Shown here: positions 52,609 to 63,429 of the stretch, piece by piece
Layout of the letters: every line of letters begins with the position of its first letter
Numbering within the stretch: the stretch's first letter is position 1
Assembly (NCBI RefSeq): GCF_028009165.1
Contig: NC_079244.1
Location: forward strand, 4,154,001 to 4,218,000
DNA length: 64,000 bases
Source: Akanthomyces muscarius
Lineage: Eukaryota > Ascomycota > Sordariomycetes > Hypocreales > Cordycipitaceae
Direction of reading: 5' to 3'
The notes under the pieces: generated by a model
What the model saw: only the letters and a program-made list of their open reading frames with translations
Databases searched by the model: none
Told to the model about the DNA's origin: nothing
Position numbers and translations under genes: made by a program

Positions 52609-54457
52609 ATGAGAAGGAGTCGTTGTGCACGGGAAGCAGCGACAATGGTGCGCCTGAGCTGGGCTCCCGCGCGACTGCAGCCTCAATTGGTGTCGAGACG
52701 CCAGGTTCGGGGCCTCGCGAGCCAAGCTGCCAGCAACGCCGGCGGCAAGCAGGTCGCCGTCATTGGCGGCGGCCTGACGGGCCTCACGACGGCCTACCTC
52801 CTCGCCAAGAACCTCCCGGCGTCGGCGCGCATCACCCTCTATGAGTCGGGCGATCGCCTCGGCGGCTGGATCCGCACCGACAAGGTGCCCGTCGACGTCA
52901 ACGGCACCAAGGGCGTCGTGCGCTTCGAGCGTGGCCCGCGAACCTTGTCCTCGCTGCGCGGCAACGCCTGGCGGTACGATGACCTCGTGCTTTACGAGCT
53001 GGTGTGTTTCCCTCTAGGCTGGCCCTCCATTTCTGCACACACCCGAATAATTCCTAACAAGGGCCGGCCCGTATAGATGCTCGACCTCGGCCTCAAGCTC
53101 TCGTACCCGAAAGACCTCCCGCGCTACCTCTACTACCCCGACCACATTGTCAAGATGCCGCCCGACGCGTCCTTGCTCGGCTGCCTGGCGGAGCCCCTCT
53201 TCCGCGAGTGCATATGGGGCGCGATGGGCACCGCCGCGGCGTTCGTGACGGGCAGGCACAGAGACAAGATCCCCGTGGCGGACCTCTCGGTGGCCGACTG
53301 GCTGCGGCACATCACCGGCTCCGGCACCGTGGGCGACAACCTCGTGTCGGCTATGATCCACGGCATCTACGGCGGCGACATTGACCGCCTGAGCGCGCGC
53401 AGCGTCCTCGACCGCATGTACTACAACCTGCATCTCCCGCCCGCCGCCAAGGGCCAGCGCCACGTGCCCGCCCACGAGATGGTGTTTATGGAGCGCATGA
53501 CAAAGGACCCGATGATCTGCGCAGAGGCCAACAGGCCCAAGGGATCGCTGATACACTTCGGCGCGCACGGCATGGAGTCTCTGCCCAGGGCGCTCGAGGA
53601 CGCCCTAACCGGACAGCCCAACGTGACCATTCGGCGGCAGTCGCCAGTGCACCACATTTCCTACCGCAAAGACGAAGATAAGGTCCAGGTAAGAGGGTTT
53701 TCGATTGCATCGGCTATAAACAGAATGGGCTGTTACTGACAGAGACGATTAGGTGACTGGCAAAGATCTGCAGCAAACATACGACCATGTGGTCTCGACC
53801 ACGTCCAGCGACACGCTCGTCGAGTCCACCGGTGACGCCCTGTCGACCCTGTCCGGCATCGAGTCCGTGTCCATCATGACGGTCAACCTCTGGTACCCCG
53901 TCGAGAACATGAAGCCGCCCGGGTTCGGCTACCTGATCCCGCGCGCCCTCCCCGCCGCGCAGAACCCCGAGCGCGCGCTCGGCGTCTTCTTCGACTCGGA
54001 CGTCATCGGCGAGCGCGCACCCAACGAGCCCCCCGGCACCAAGCTCTTCGTGCTCATGGGCGGCCACCACTACCGCGGCCGCGACCCGCCCTCGGAGGCC
54101 GAGGCTGTCGACCAGGCCAAGGCGCTCCTGGAGCGGCACCTCGGCATCCCGCGCGACACGCCCTGCCACGCCATGGCGCGCTTCGCCAAGGACTGCATCC
54201 CGCAGCACAACGTCGGCCACGTCGAGCTGCTGCGGCACGCCGGGCAGCAGATCGCCGAGGAGTTTGGCGGCAGGCTGAGCGTGGCGAATGGCTCCTACGG
54301 GCGCATCGGCGCCATGGGGGCGCTGCGCAACGCGTATGGGGCCGCGTTCAACATCATCGAGGACCAGGGAAGGTGTGGCTTGGAGAATTTTGCCTCTGAT
54401 GTCCATATTGTCGATGTACCGACGGCAAAAATACTCTGTCGCCAGCCTCGAGAGTAA
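52609..54457 (+). CDS. HEM14: Protoporphyrinogen oxidase, mitochondrial
   Basis: Exons 52609-53001, 53077-53688 and 53753-54457 give 569 aa from the first ATG. An alternative ATG at 52645 (Met13) starts MVRLSWAPARLQPQLVSRRQVRGLAS, itself a good presequence. The Rossmann FAD motif is VAVIGGGLTGLTTAYLLAK (residue 49 on), followed by ITLYESGDRLGGWIRTD, the GWI/G-rich motif of this family, and ERGPRTL. VSAMIHGIYGGDIDRLSARSVL and the C-terminal NGSYGRIGAMGALRNAYGAA match HEM14/PPOX. It oxidises protoporphyrinogen IX to protoporphyrin IX on the inner mitochondrial membrane, the penultimate haem step. All exons are whole-codon lengths. Codon third positions are very GC-rich. Confidence 0.94.
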
Positions 54458-54671
54458 GAGAGTGAGACAGGGAGGAGGGAATTTAGGGCAAAAAAAGTTT
54501 CACATATGTAGATGGTCTCATAGATGCGTCCTCTTTTGTATAACAATTGTACAAAACAATTTTCTTTCTTTTTATTTTCCATTATTACATCTAAGCAATT
54601 GGTATCATATCTGTATCAGAGTGTGGTTTTATGCTATAAAAAAAACGAGGGCTGGGTAGGTACAAAGCGTT

Positions 54672-57600
54672 CTAATCCAAAACCACCACGTCCCTACCGC
54701 TGTTTTGGCTCTGCGTCGTAGGTTGCGTAAAGGACGGGTTCGTCGTCGAGGGCTGCGTCCCCGTCGCCGTGGAGCCATCGTCCACGAGGGCGACAGAGCG
54801 CATCGCGTCGTCCACCGCGAGCAGCATGGCGACGATGCCGCCCTCGGAGCGTGCTGCGGCGCCCGTCGACAGGCCCATCCAACCTTCGCCACGGCCGTCC
54901 CAGACAGCCTTGAGTGCCGTCCCGTAGGCATCGTCACTGCTACCGTCATCGTCGCGCCACACGTGCCACCAAGTCTCCCCGCGTCGCGTCTTGGTGCGAA
55001 CCTGCAAGATGACGCGCTTCTTGGCACCCGACGAGCCAGCGGCAGCCACAGTGTACTGTAGGCTCAGCCACGACAACGTCTTCATGGCAATCTCGACCTG
55101 GCCGAGGCGTTTGTGCTGTGGCTCCTCCCAGCGGGCCTCGATGCTGCTGATAGCCTCCAGCGCCTGCAGCGACACGGGGAGCCATCCCATAAGGGCTCCA
55201 ATGCCGCCGTCGCCGTTGACGAGCTGCTGCATGAGGTCGACGACGCGCAGGTGCGGGTTGCCGTAGTCAATCTTGATAGCGATATCGTCCTTGGAGAGGT
55301 CCAACGTGATGCGCCACTGCTTGCTGTCGCTGCCGCTGCCAGCTTGGTGGTACAGGAACCGAATCTCCTTGAGTGTCACCAACTCGCCCACAATCGATCC
55401 CTTGGCCTTGTCCATGGCTTCCAAGAAGTTGACGAATCGGTCAATAGCCTGGATCCGTGACTTGAGGAGCGCAAGGACTGGCTCACCCATGCCGTGCTGC
55501 ACGCAGAGGCAGAACTCGCCTACCTTGGCATTGTACGAGAGGTTCCCATCGACGGTTCCCTTCAGCGCGGCAAACTTGGACGGCTTACGCACGCGGAGCA
55601 CAGCTTCTGATACGCACGTCAGGCTGTCGTCGCTTGATTCAATACCTTTGAACCGAATAGTGACCACGTCGTTTGCCCATGATTGGCGACCAGCCGGTTT
55701 CGAGCCACCGTCCTGGACCATGTTGGGAAACATGGCTGACAAAGCGACTTGAATAGAAGGCAGGTGAATCTGCTGTGGCAGCGCGAGGTCGCTGCTGTTG
55801 CTTACCCGGCTCTTGATGCGAAGGCGGTGCAGTTCGCGCATGTCGACTGCCTGCGAAATCATGCCAGTTGCGAAAATAGTCAGGTGGCTCCAGAAGGCAT
55901 AGGAGAGATCTGGGTGTCCCTTGCTGAGTGGCAGCCTGGCTTGAAATTTGACGGGACGGCCTGGTTCATCGCGGTTTGCCTCCAGCAACCACCACTCGTC
56001 GCCGCCGAGGCCGAGCAGAATAGCGACGTACCAGCTCTGCCCCCAGCCCTGCTTGCGCATCCAGATTGTGCGAGTCCACTCGCGCATTTTTGTGATAGTT
56101 TTTGTTTCCTCCATCGTAAGAGGCGATTTTTGCGTCTGCCAGCCCAAGACATTGCCGCGGCGGTGCAGCTCGTCCTCCATCATGGCGCAGCGTACATTCT
56201 CCAGGCATGCAGCGCCGTCGTCGGCAGAATTTTTGCCGTTGTTAAGTTGATGTTCGTATTGAATTGAAAACTTCGACTGCGGCTTTACGGCAAATATGCC
56301 CGTCGTTGGTTCCACCAGCAGTGTCGTCGTATTGTTATGGCTGATCTGCGTAGTGAGCATGCAGTTGCCAGGATTTCTGTTCGAGATGCGCAAGGTCATG
56401 GCCGATTCATGTTGCTTGAAGCGTGGTGCCTCGAGCAGCTTGTCACGGATGCTCTGCAGAATATATCCAATGTGTCGTCCAATCACTTCCTTGAGCAGGG
56501 ATTCGGCTGAGAGGTTGCCAACGTCAAGAACCAGCTTTACATCCGTGACCTCTTTGTTGTCTCTGTACCACTTTGCAACCAAGTGGCTCGGCGACTTCGC
56601 ATCCATCTTGCCATTCTTTTTTCCGCTGTTGATGGCAATGAGCACCCACGACTTCGTCGCAGACGCACGCGATGACCAGTACTGAATCGCTAAGGCACGG
56701 TTGAGCGGCTCAACCACAATAGTACCGTCCCATGAGGTTCTGCTCAGCTGCAGAGCCTGGCGCTTGAGCTCGGTTATCTTGGCTGTTAGCACAAGTTCGT
56801 GTAAGAACTGGTAGCACCCCTCTAGGCCATTCCTCGCCAGCGAATCGTTGACATAACTCTCCAAGAAATTTCGCAATCCCTCAGAGAGAGACAGGGCTGA
56901 AGGTTTGAATGCGAATCGGAAATCGATGAACCAGAATTGCTTCTCAGAGTCTTCGTCAGCAATCGTCAGCTCCACTTCAAACTCGTCAGGGACCTTGAAT
57001 GTGACGCGGCCAGAGCCAATCTCGTAGTTGCGGAACTGATATGGTATTTTATCGTAATCGTCCAAGTTGAGTCGCAGGGACAAGCGTGTATTTAAATCTT
57101 TGATCCAGCGCAACTTCTCGCGACGCGTCAGGGGAGGGGGTTCTATATATTGATGCTGCGGCTGTCAGTAACGTTTTCACGAAGGGCGGGAACGACATTC
57201 GACATACGTCTGGTATCCATGGAGCACTTCCGGTGGACAATATTTGCAGGGCCGTCTTCAGATCCGGGGCAGGCATGCGCGCATACGACAGATCTCGCTT
57301 GACATTGACCATACTATCCACGCATGTGTCATAGAAAATGCGCAGCTGGTCCATATGGAATTTCAAATCAATCAGTTTGCTAACATGTGGCGCCCGGCGG
57401 CTCCATTCCATGATGACGAGTGCCTTGACCCATTTTGCGTGCATATCTTGCGTAAAGTGTAGCAGCGCAGCCTTTTTCCGCAGGTTCTCAGCCGAGGTGT
57501 CATCGGGCGCGCTTGCCGTGAAGTTGGTCGCGCCGCCATTCACCGCCGACGCCGGGATTGGCATCTTGGCCAGCTCCGTCATCTTTTCCTGCACCGAGTT

Positions 57601-57828
57601 GTGTGTAAGCTGCGCCAGGCGCGTGAGGAACGCCGAGAGCGGGACGAAGCCCTGCGTGATGTGGACAATGTCGTCTGGGAGGTCGTTCATGCGCGGCGTG
57701 TCCGAGAAGCTGGCGGCGGTCTTCCCCTTGCCCTTGACGTCGGGCGCACCGGTCTGATCCACGACTCCGTTAACATTGGTGCTCGGCCGGTCGTGATCGG
57801 TGCGCCCGCTGGCTTCGCCATTTTCCAT
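54672..57828 (-). CDS. MED14: Mediator complex subunit 14 (Rgr1)
   Basis: Exons 57828-57208 and 57155-54672 give 1034 aa. The first ~40 residues are polar and disordered. Then comes the conserved MED14 N-terminal block: LPDDIVHITQGFVPLSAFLTRLAQ, LLHFTQDMHAKWVKALVIMEWSRRAPHVSKLIDLKFH, SYARMPAPDLKTALQILSTG. Splicing at GCCGCAG joins WIPD to HQYIEPPPLTRREKLRWIKDLNTRLSLRLNL, as in other fungi; the later ATATAG acceptor would break frame. SGRVTFKVPDEFEVELTIADEDSEKQFWFIDFRF follows. It is the backbone linking head, middle and tail of nuclear Mediator. The C-terminus (about 60 residues) is Thr/Ser/Asn/Gln-rich. The stop lies 215 bp from the convergent oxidase. Confidence 0.94.
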
Positions 57829-58358
57829 CCTGAGGACGCCGGGCCCTCGTCAAGCCCGCGGCGGCCCGCCTCGTTCTAGATCGATGTGGTTCGTGGTGCA
57901 GGCGTCAGCCAGCAGGGCATCGCGGGTGGCGCACGGGCTAAATGAATAGAGGTTGTCAGTATCCCGATGAGCGCCAGATAAAATGCGCGCGACGGAGGGG
58001 CCGATGGCTGTCGCGATGCGGATGCGCGAGGTGATGTCAGATCCAAGATGTTTGCGCGGGTGATAAAGTCATGTGAGGCTAGTAAGGCTGCGTCGCGCAC
58101 GGACCACTTTTGTACGACGAAGCTTCACAATAACTCAAGAATGAGACTAACTCACCGACCATTATTCTGGACGACTAATCATTATATCTACAGCTTTTCT
58201 TATTGAGAAATTCTACAAGCGAGGATTATCAAATCCATTTTATTCAAGCGAAATCGATCAACTGGTTTTTTTTCATAGCCTGTACATTATCATATCTGCC
58301 TAACCCATTCTTCAACTACACGATGTAAGCCAGGAGCACATCGGCGATGTAAGCCCAC
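57829..58358. other. MED14 promoter and G6PD 3' flank
   Basis: Both neighbours are on the minus strand. The part near 58150-58330 is AT-rich and probably holds the G6PD 3' UTR; the part near 57840-58100 is GC-rich promoter. No other feature is seen. Confidence 0.5.
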
Positions 58359-60115
58359 TTACAACTTGTTGTTGCCGCTGTTGTTGTTGCTGGGCACAGC
58401 AGATGTTGTCGGCCACTGGTAGCCGGCAGCATCGCTAAATTTGTATCCGTATGAAGCCGTAAAGTCGTCGAGCACAGCCGGACCGCGCGAGCCTATCCAG
58501 TTAGTATTGGAGCATGAAAGATTATGCCAGGGAATTGTCCTTACCGTAGGGGTACTCCATGGGAATAATCTCTTTGTTGTCATCGAGGTAGTGAAGAAGA
58601 GGAGTGAAGATGCGCCAGCTGGCATCGAGCTCGTCGTCACGGACAAAGTTAGAATGGTCGCCCTTGAGGCAGTCAAGGACCAGCGACTCATAGGCCTCGG
58701 GAATTTTGAGGTCAGAGAAACGGCGGCGGTAGGTGAGGTCGAGTTCAGTAACAACAGTCTGCATGCTGAGGCCAGGAAGCTTCGAGTTCATCTTAATGTA
58801 GACACTCTCGTTGGGCTGAATGCGCATAACCAGCTCGTTGCGAGGAATGTCCTTGAAGATGCCAGAGGTGACGTCCTTGAATTGGATACGGATCTCAGTC
58901 TTTTGCTCGTTGAGGGCCTTGCCAGCCTTCATGATGAAGGGCACGCCATCCCATCGCTCATTCTTAATGTAGGCGACGAGGGCGCAGAAAGTAGGGCAGC
59001 GCGAGTCCTGGGGAACAGTGTCATCCTCCTTGTAGGCGGGCTTGCTGCCATCCAGCGAACGTCCATATTGGCCAATGATAACATTCTTGGGCTCGAGGGC
59101 GGGAATGGCGCGCAGAACGCGCACCTTTTCGTCACGAATGTCCTCAGAGTCGAAAGAGACGGGGCGCTCCATGGCCAAGAGGGTCAGGACCTGCAGCAAG
59201 TGATTCTGCATGACGTCACGAACAATGCCAAACTCGTCAAAGTAGCCGCCACGGCCCTCGGTGCCAAAGGGCTCCTTGAAGGTAATCTGAACATTGTCGA
59301 TGTGATGGCGATTCCAGGTGGCGCCGAGGAAAGAGTTCCCAAAGCGCATGATCAGGATATTCTTGACCATCTCTTTGCCCAGGTAGTGGTCAATTCGGTA
59401 GATCTCCTCCTCTTTCCAGTCAGGCTCGAGGGACTTTTGCAGCTCGCGGGAGCTGGCCAGGTCCTTGCCGAAAGGCTTCTCAACGACAACGCGAGCAATG
59501 CCTTTGCTAGGGTAGCAGCACTTCTTGAGATGTTGGGAGACGATTGTGAAGACGGAAGGCGGGAGGGCCATGTAGAAGAGACGGTTGTGCTCGGGACGAC
59601 CCTTCTCGAGCTCCTCCATGTGCTTGGTGAGAGCCTCAAAAGACTCATCCTTATCGTACTGGCCAGAGACATACGAGCAGATCTTGCAGAAGTCCTCGAG
59701 CTGCTGCTCAATTTCCTTGGTGGGTGTCTTCATGTATGACTTGATTCGGCGGAGGTACTCCTCGTGGTCCATCTTCGTGCGCGCATAGCCAACGATGCGG
59801 ACATCCTTGGGAAGAAATTGGTTCCGGTACTGTGACGTGTTAGCAGTAAGCTACATGTTTGGGCTCGCCAGCCAACATCCTTACAAGACCGAAGAGGGCG
59901 GGGTACTGTTTTGGTTAGCGTTTCATCCTCCAAAAAGACGAGCAATCGCGAACATACTGTCTTCTTCTTCGCCAGGTCGCCGGAGGCGCCGAGGACGACG
60001 ATTGTGGTGTTTTCCTTGAGCTCCATGGCTCTGACGTTGTTAGCGGTAAAGGAGCTTGATGGTGGGGTTATGGAGAGAGGTGAGCGACGACGTACGAAGA
60101 CGAGGGTTGCTCCAT
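58359..60115 (-). CDS. gsdA: Glucose-6-phosphate 1-dehydrogenase
   Basis: Five exons (60115-60096, 60030-59958, 59905-59885, 59829-58545, 58492-58359) give 510 aa. Exons 1 and 3 are only 20 and 21 nt; they join as MEQPSSSAMELKENTTIVVLG and KKKTYPALFGLYRN, matching the family. GASGDLAKKK (residues 21-30) binds NADP+. VVVEKPFGKDLASS and RIDHYLGKE (183-191) are the substrate-site signature, followed by WNRHHIDNVQITFKE and GRGGYFDEFGIVRDVMQNHLLQ. It is the first and rate-setting step of the oxidative pentose phosphate pathway, cytosolic, giving NADPH. The C-terminal tail after AGYQWP is Ser/Asn-rich. A start at Met9 would be inside exon 2 and lose only eight residues. Confidence 0.96.
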
Positions 60116-60913
60116 TGCAGCGGGCGGCGGCTGTGTCGGAAGCAGGGTGCAGACAGGCGGAAAACTGGCGTAGAAATGAAGCTGCCGGCGAGAGGAATGT
60201 CGAGTGTGAGAAGGGGAAGCTGCTCCGAGGAAGAGTGTTGAGTTGCTGAAGGTCAAGCTTTGGGGCGGGACTTGCTCACTAATGTTATCGCTGAGCTATG
60301 ATGCGCTGATAGCCAAATGCTATGTCAGACTCTACGTTACAGCGGACTTTTCTGGCCCCACCCCGGACCTTTGGCCGGCCGTATCTACGAGGGATTTCCA
60401 GGATCACCGGGGGTTAGGTATGGTGGTTAGAAAAATGATGTCCTGCTGGGCTGCATCTGTTTAGGTCTTATGTATTGAAATCAGTCGCCGTGAGCTCTAG
60501 CTTTTCCGGTCCAAATTGCTGCGAGGCACCTCACATCAGCATGTAAGCTGATAGTGCCCGCATTCAGCGTGCACTGTAAAGCAGCTTCTACCAGGCTTGC
60601 TTGGTCTGATCCGAAGATGCCGATGTGGCGCAGGTGGCTAGTGCTAATGGCCCACTCCCATCCATCATGTGGCGGTGCGAAGGCCTGGAGCGAGATTGAA
60701 GCTGCCCTAAGCAGACACGTGACGTGGAGGGCACAAATTTTCGGGCTCTGCGAGTCCACCACACAACCATTATCGCATCCACCTAGACCTTCCTAGTCCG
60801 ACTTGACGACACAACCATCGACGACTAACCACAACAAAAGGACAGGTCTTTTCGCTAAGACGTCTTTCCTACGACCTTCTTTATAACGGCAGCGGTGGAA
60901 ACAAACAGACAAG
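60116..60913. promoter_or_regulatory. Divergent promoter region, G6PD / eL33
   Basis: 798 bp between a dehydrogenase and a ribosomal protein gene reading outward. The end near the ribosomal gene has a CA/AC-rich, pyrimidine-tract leader (about 60780-60910), common in highly expressed fungal genes. No gene is supported. Confidence 0.45.
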
Positions 60914-61603
60914 ATGCCCTCCGAAGCCGGTCACAGATGTATGTCATTCCGAGATGCTGGATGTTGCGACGTTGAAGAGGACGACGGGTCTTCAAGGAGG
61001 ATGAATGTTGCCAGGAACAATATACTAACAGTGGTGCAGTATACGTCAAGTGAGTGCGATCACGTTCGAGTTCGACCGATCTGTTTTGGAATTCGATGTT
61101 CCGAATTTACGACTCGAAGGGCGAACGAAATAGTCGAAAAGGAATTTTGCGCTGACCAGTGTTCTACAGGGGACGTCACCTGAGCTACCAGCGCTCTCGT
61201 CACATCACCCGTCCCGGCACCTCCCTCATCAAGATTGAGGGTGTCGACGACGTCAAGGGCGCCAAGTAGGTCTTTCCTCGGAAATTCGAAAAACGCATTG
61301 TGCGACGCGAGCACCAGCTAACCTCGTGAACCCAGCTTCTACCTTGGCAAGCGTGTCGCTTTTGTCTACCGCGGTACCAAGGAGATCCGTGGCACTAAGA
61401 TCCGCGTGATCTGGGGCAAGGTCACCCGCCCTCACGGTACGTTTGACTCACAGAATCGACTAGGAACTCCTCTTTTGAACAGATTGAGGTTCTAACTTAT
61501 TCCAGGCAACTCTGGCGTTGTCCGTGCCAAGTTCTCCAACCCTCTTCCCGCTAAGTCTTTCGGCGCTTCGGTTCGTGTCATGCTGTACCCCTCCTCGATA
61601 TAA
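60914..61603 (+). CDS. RPL33: 60S ribosomal protein eL33 (L33/L35Ae)
   Basis: Five exons (60914-60938, 61040-61049, 61170-61265, 61336-61436, 61506-61603) give 109 aa, the usual eL33 length. Exon 2 is a 10-nt microexon: together with split codons it supplies LYVKG, and all bounding GT/AG sites are canonical. The mature protein reads [20 protein letters not shown], then [62 protein letters not shown] and a C-terminal [15 protein letters not shown], all hallmark L35Ae sequence. A structural component of the cytosolic 60S subunit. AATAAA follows the stop within a few bases. Confidence 0.96.
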
Positions 61604-61918
61604 ATAAAGGTTCGGGATGGAGTTGGTAGTAGGCTTTGATTTTGGCTGCATTGGAGGCAAGGATATAAAAAATACCGCCTTGCGTTAAAAAGGCATTCAA
61701 TTAAAAAGACGTCAAATCATTTTTCTTTACGACACGGAATACTTGAACGATGCGATGCGTGAGGCTCGATGAGGGCAATCGAACCATGTGAACCTGGGAA
61801 TGTGGGAAGATGCGATGGCATGTTGAGGCTGACGGCTTGGGAGGGACATGGCACGTGGCGATTCCTTGGGACAGCAAGTCGGGACGGCTACGAGCAAACG
61901 ACGTATGACCATGATGGT
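61604..61918. other. Convergent 3' flanks, eL33 / CorA-like gene
   Basis: 315 bp, with AATAAA at 61603-61608 and A-runs at about 61665-61710. Nothing else is seen. Confidence 0.5.
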
Positions 61919-63429
61919 TTAGAGATGAATGTCCCAATAGCTCACAGCAAGCAACAGGCCCAGAAGCACACCCTCGACCGGACCGCAGATAGCCCAGAAA
62001 AAGCCAAAGTTTCGCTCGCCGACTGCCCACGCACCGCCCATGCTGAATATGGCTGCCAGTGAAGAGACGGGAAGGAAGATGGTGCCGATAATCGCAAGCA
62101 CGAGCAAGATTTTGTTTTGCACGCGCGTGCGGTCGGCCTCCATGACTGCCGTCTCTGCCGTGATGTGTGTCATTGTGCTCTGCAAACGTAGATGGATCTG
62201 CGTCATCGTGTGCTCCAGTGCGCCGAGATCCTCCTGCAAGTCAGCTGCGGTTTGCTTCGTCGCGAGCCGCTGCGCCTCCGTAGAGTTCTGCGCCGCGCAC
62301 CACGCCGGCCGGCCCAGGATGGCCGCCGACTCTGCGCTGTGCTTGATGAGGGAGCAGTAGTGGGACATGCGCCGGCGGGAGAAGAACATGTCGCGCATGG
62401 CGTGGCGGAGGTGCTCTACTTCGTTTTCATCCGTGCCGCTGCCGCGCTGCAATGCCCACTCAATGGCATTGAGGTCCCGCGTAAAGTAGGCAGCGAGATG
62501 CGCCCACTCATGCGTGACGAGCCTGTACAAGTCTTCTACGACGACCAGCGGCGCTGGAGCTGTGGCCGAATTGAGAGCGCCGTTTTGCTTCATACATTCT
62601 AGTAAGAGGTCGGCGGGAGAGCGGGTATGAATGGTCCCGTAGTATCGGCCGTTGATGATGGCAAATGGGACCTGCAACTGACACGGCAGACCCCAGAACT
62701 CCGGGTGTCTGTCCAAAAAAATAATGCCTGCTCCTTTAGCACATGGGGGCGGGCTTGGCGGATGGCTCCAGCACATACCAAGTCTCCATGGCCGATCTGG
62801 ATGGCTGTCAAACCAAGCCGTGGCCGAGGTACGTGTAAGGGCCAGAGGCGCAAAAGTGGTCGTTTCCCCCCCAAGTTCGCGACGCTGCACCGGATTCATC
62901 GGACCAAAATCCCGGTCGTCCCGCCACGTCCCAAAATCTTTGGCGGCCTTCTGGATCATGGAATAGTCTAGACGCAGGGGTTTGTCGAACTGCCGTGCGA
63001 GTACGTAACTGAATGTCAGGTGGCTTTGCTTTGCGAGTACGGACGGCATTTGTAGTATCTTTGGCCGTATATCGGTAAAGTTGAAAGACGGCTGATCATG
63101 GAAGAAGTCGTCGAGGCATCGCAGAAAAGAGTGTTTGTCCGGTATGGCATTGTCCCAAAACCAGCGCAATGTGGCTATATCAGGCTGCTCAATGATGAAG
63201 ACTTGAGTTGTGTTGGGGTCGGGGTCGCCCAGCTGGATATTGCTACGAAAGCGAGGACCGTCAAGAAGAAATTCGACCTGATGAATGCGGGCTACGACAG
63301 TGAGCATCAACAAGCCAGCTATGGAGACAAGGACTCACTTTTCCCGCTACAGCAAAATCCAGTCTTTGTCCAGAATTTATGGAGGTTCGGGAAGTGATCA
63401 TATTCCTGGGGTGTGAGGATATGCTTCAT
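61919..63429 (-). CDS. CorA-like two-TM membrane protein
   Basis: Read as exons 63429-63339 and 63291-61919 (487 aa, MKHILTPQEYDHFPNLHKFW start); the 47-nt intron (GTGAGT to GTCGTAG) is the least certain part. The bulk is a soluble domain of about 380 residues with no motif I recognise in its first half (QVFIIEQPDIATLRWFWDN, ITHEWAHLAAYF-like VTHEWAHLAAYF). A long coiled coil follows (LGALEHTMTQIHLRLQSTM), then two C-terminal TM helices (KILLVLAIIGTIFLPVSSLAAIFSM and the final GFFWAICGPVEGVLLGLLLAVSYW). This helix plus FLPxSSLAAIFSM layout is that of CorA-like Mg2+ channel proteins, but the GMN filter is replaced (SMGGAW). Ion transport is therefore doubtful; fungal CorA-like proteins of this kind are largely uncharacterised. 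Confidence 0.75.

Noticed and set aside
53779..53793. 5S rRNA-like string (ACGACCAT) in the protoporphyrinogen oxidase gene
   Set aside because: Short chance match inside a conserved coding exon; no other 5S features.
58441..59739. 432-codon open frame antisense to G6PD
   Set aside because: Same codon-mirror effect; the sense strand is an unmistakable G6PD.
58359..60115. Functional link between G6PD and the levoglucosan locus because both involve glucose-6-phosphate
   Set aside because: They are about 18 kb apart with several unrelated housekeeping genes between; proximity is probably chance.
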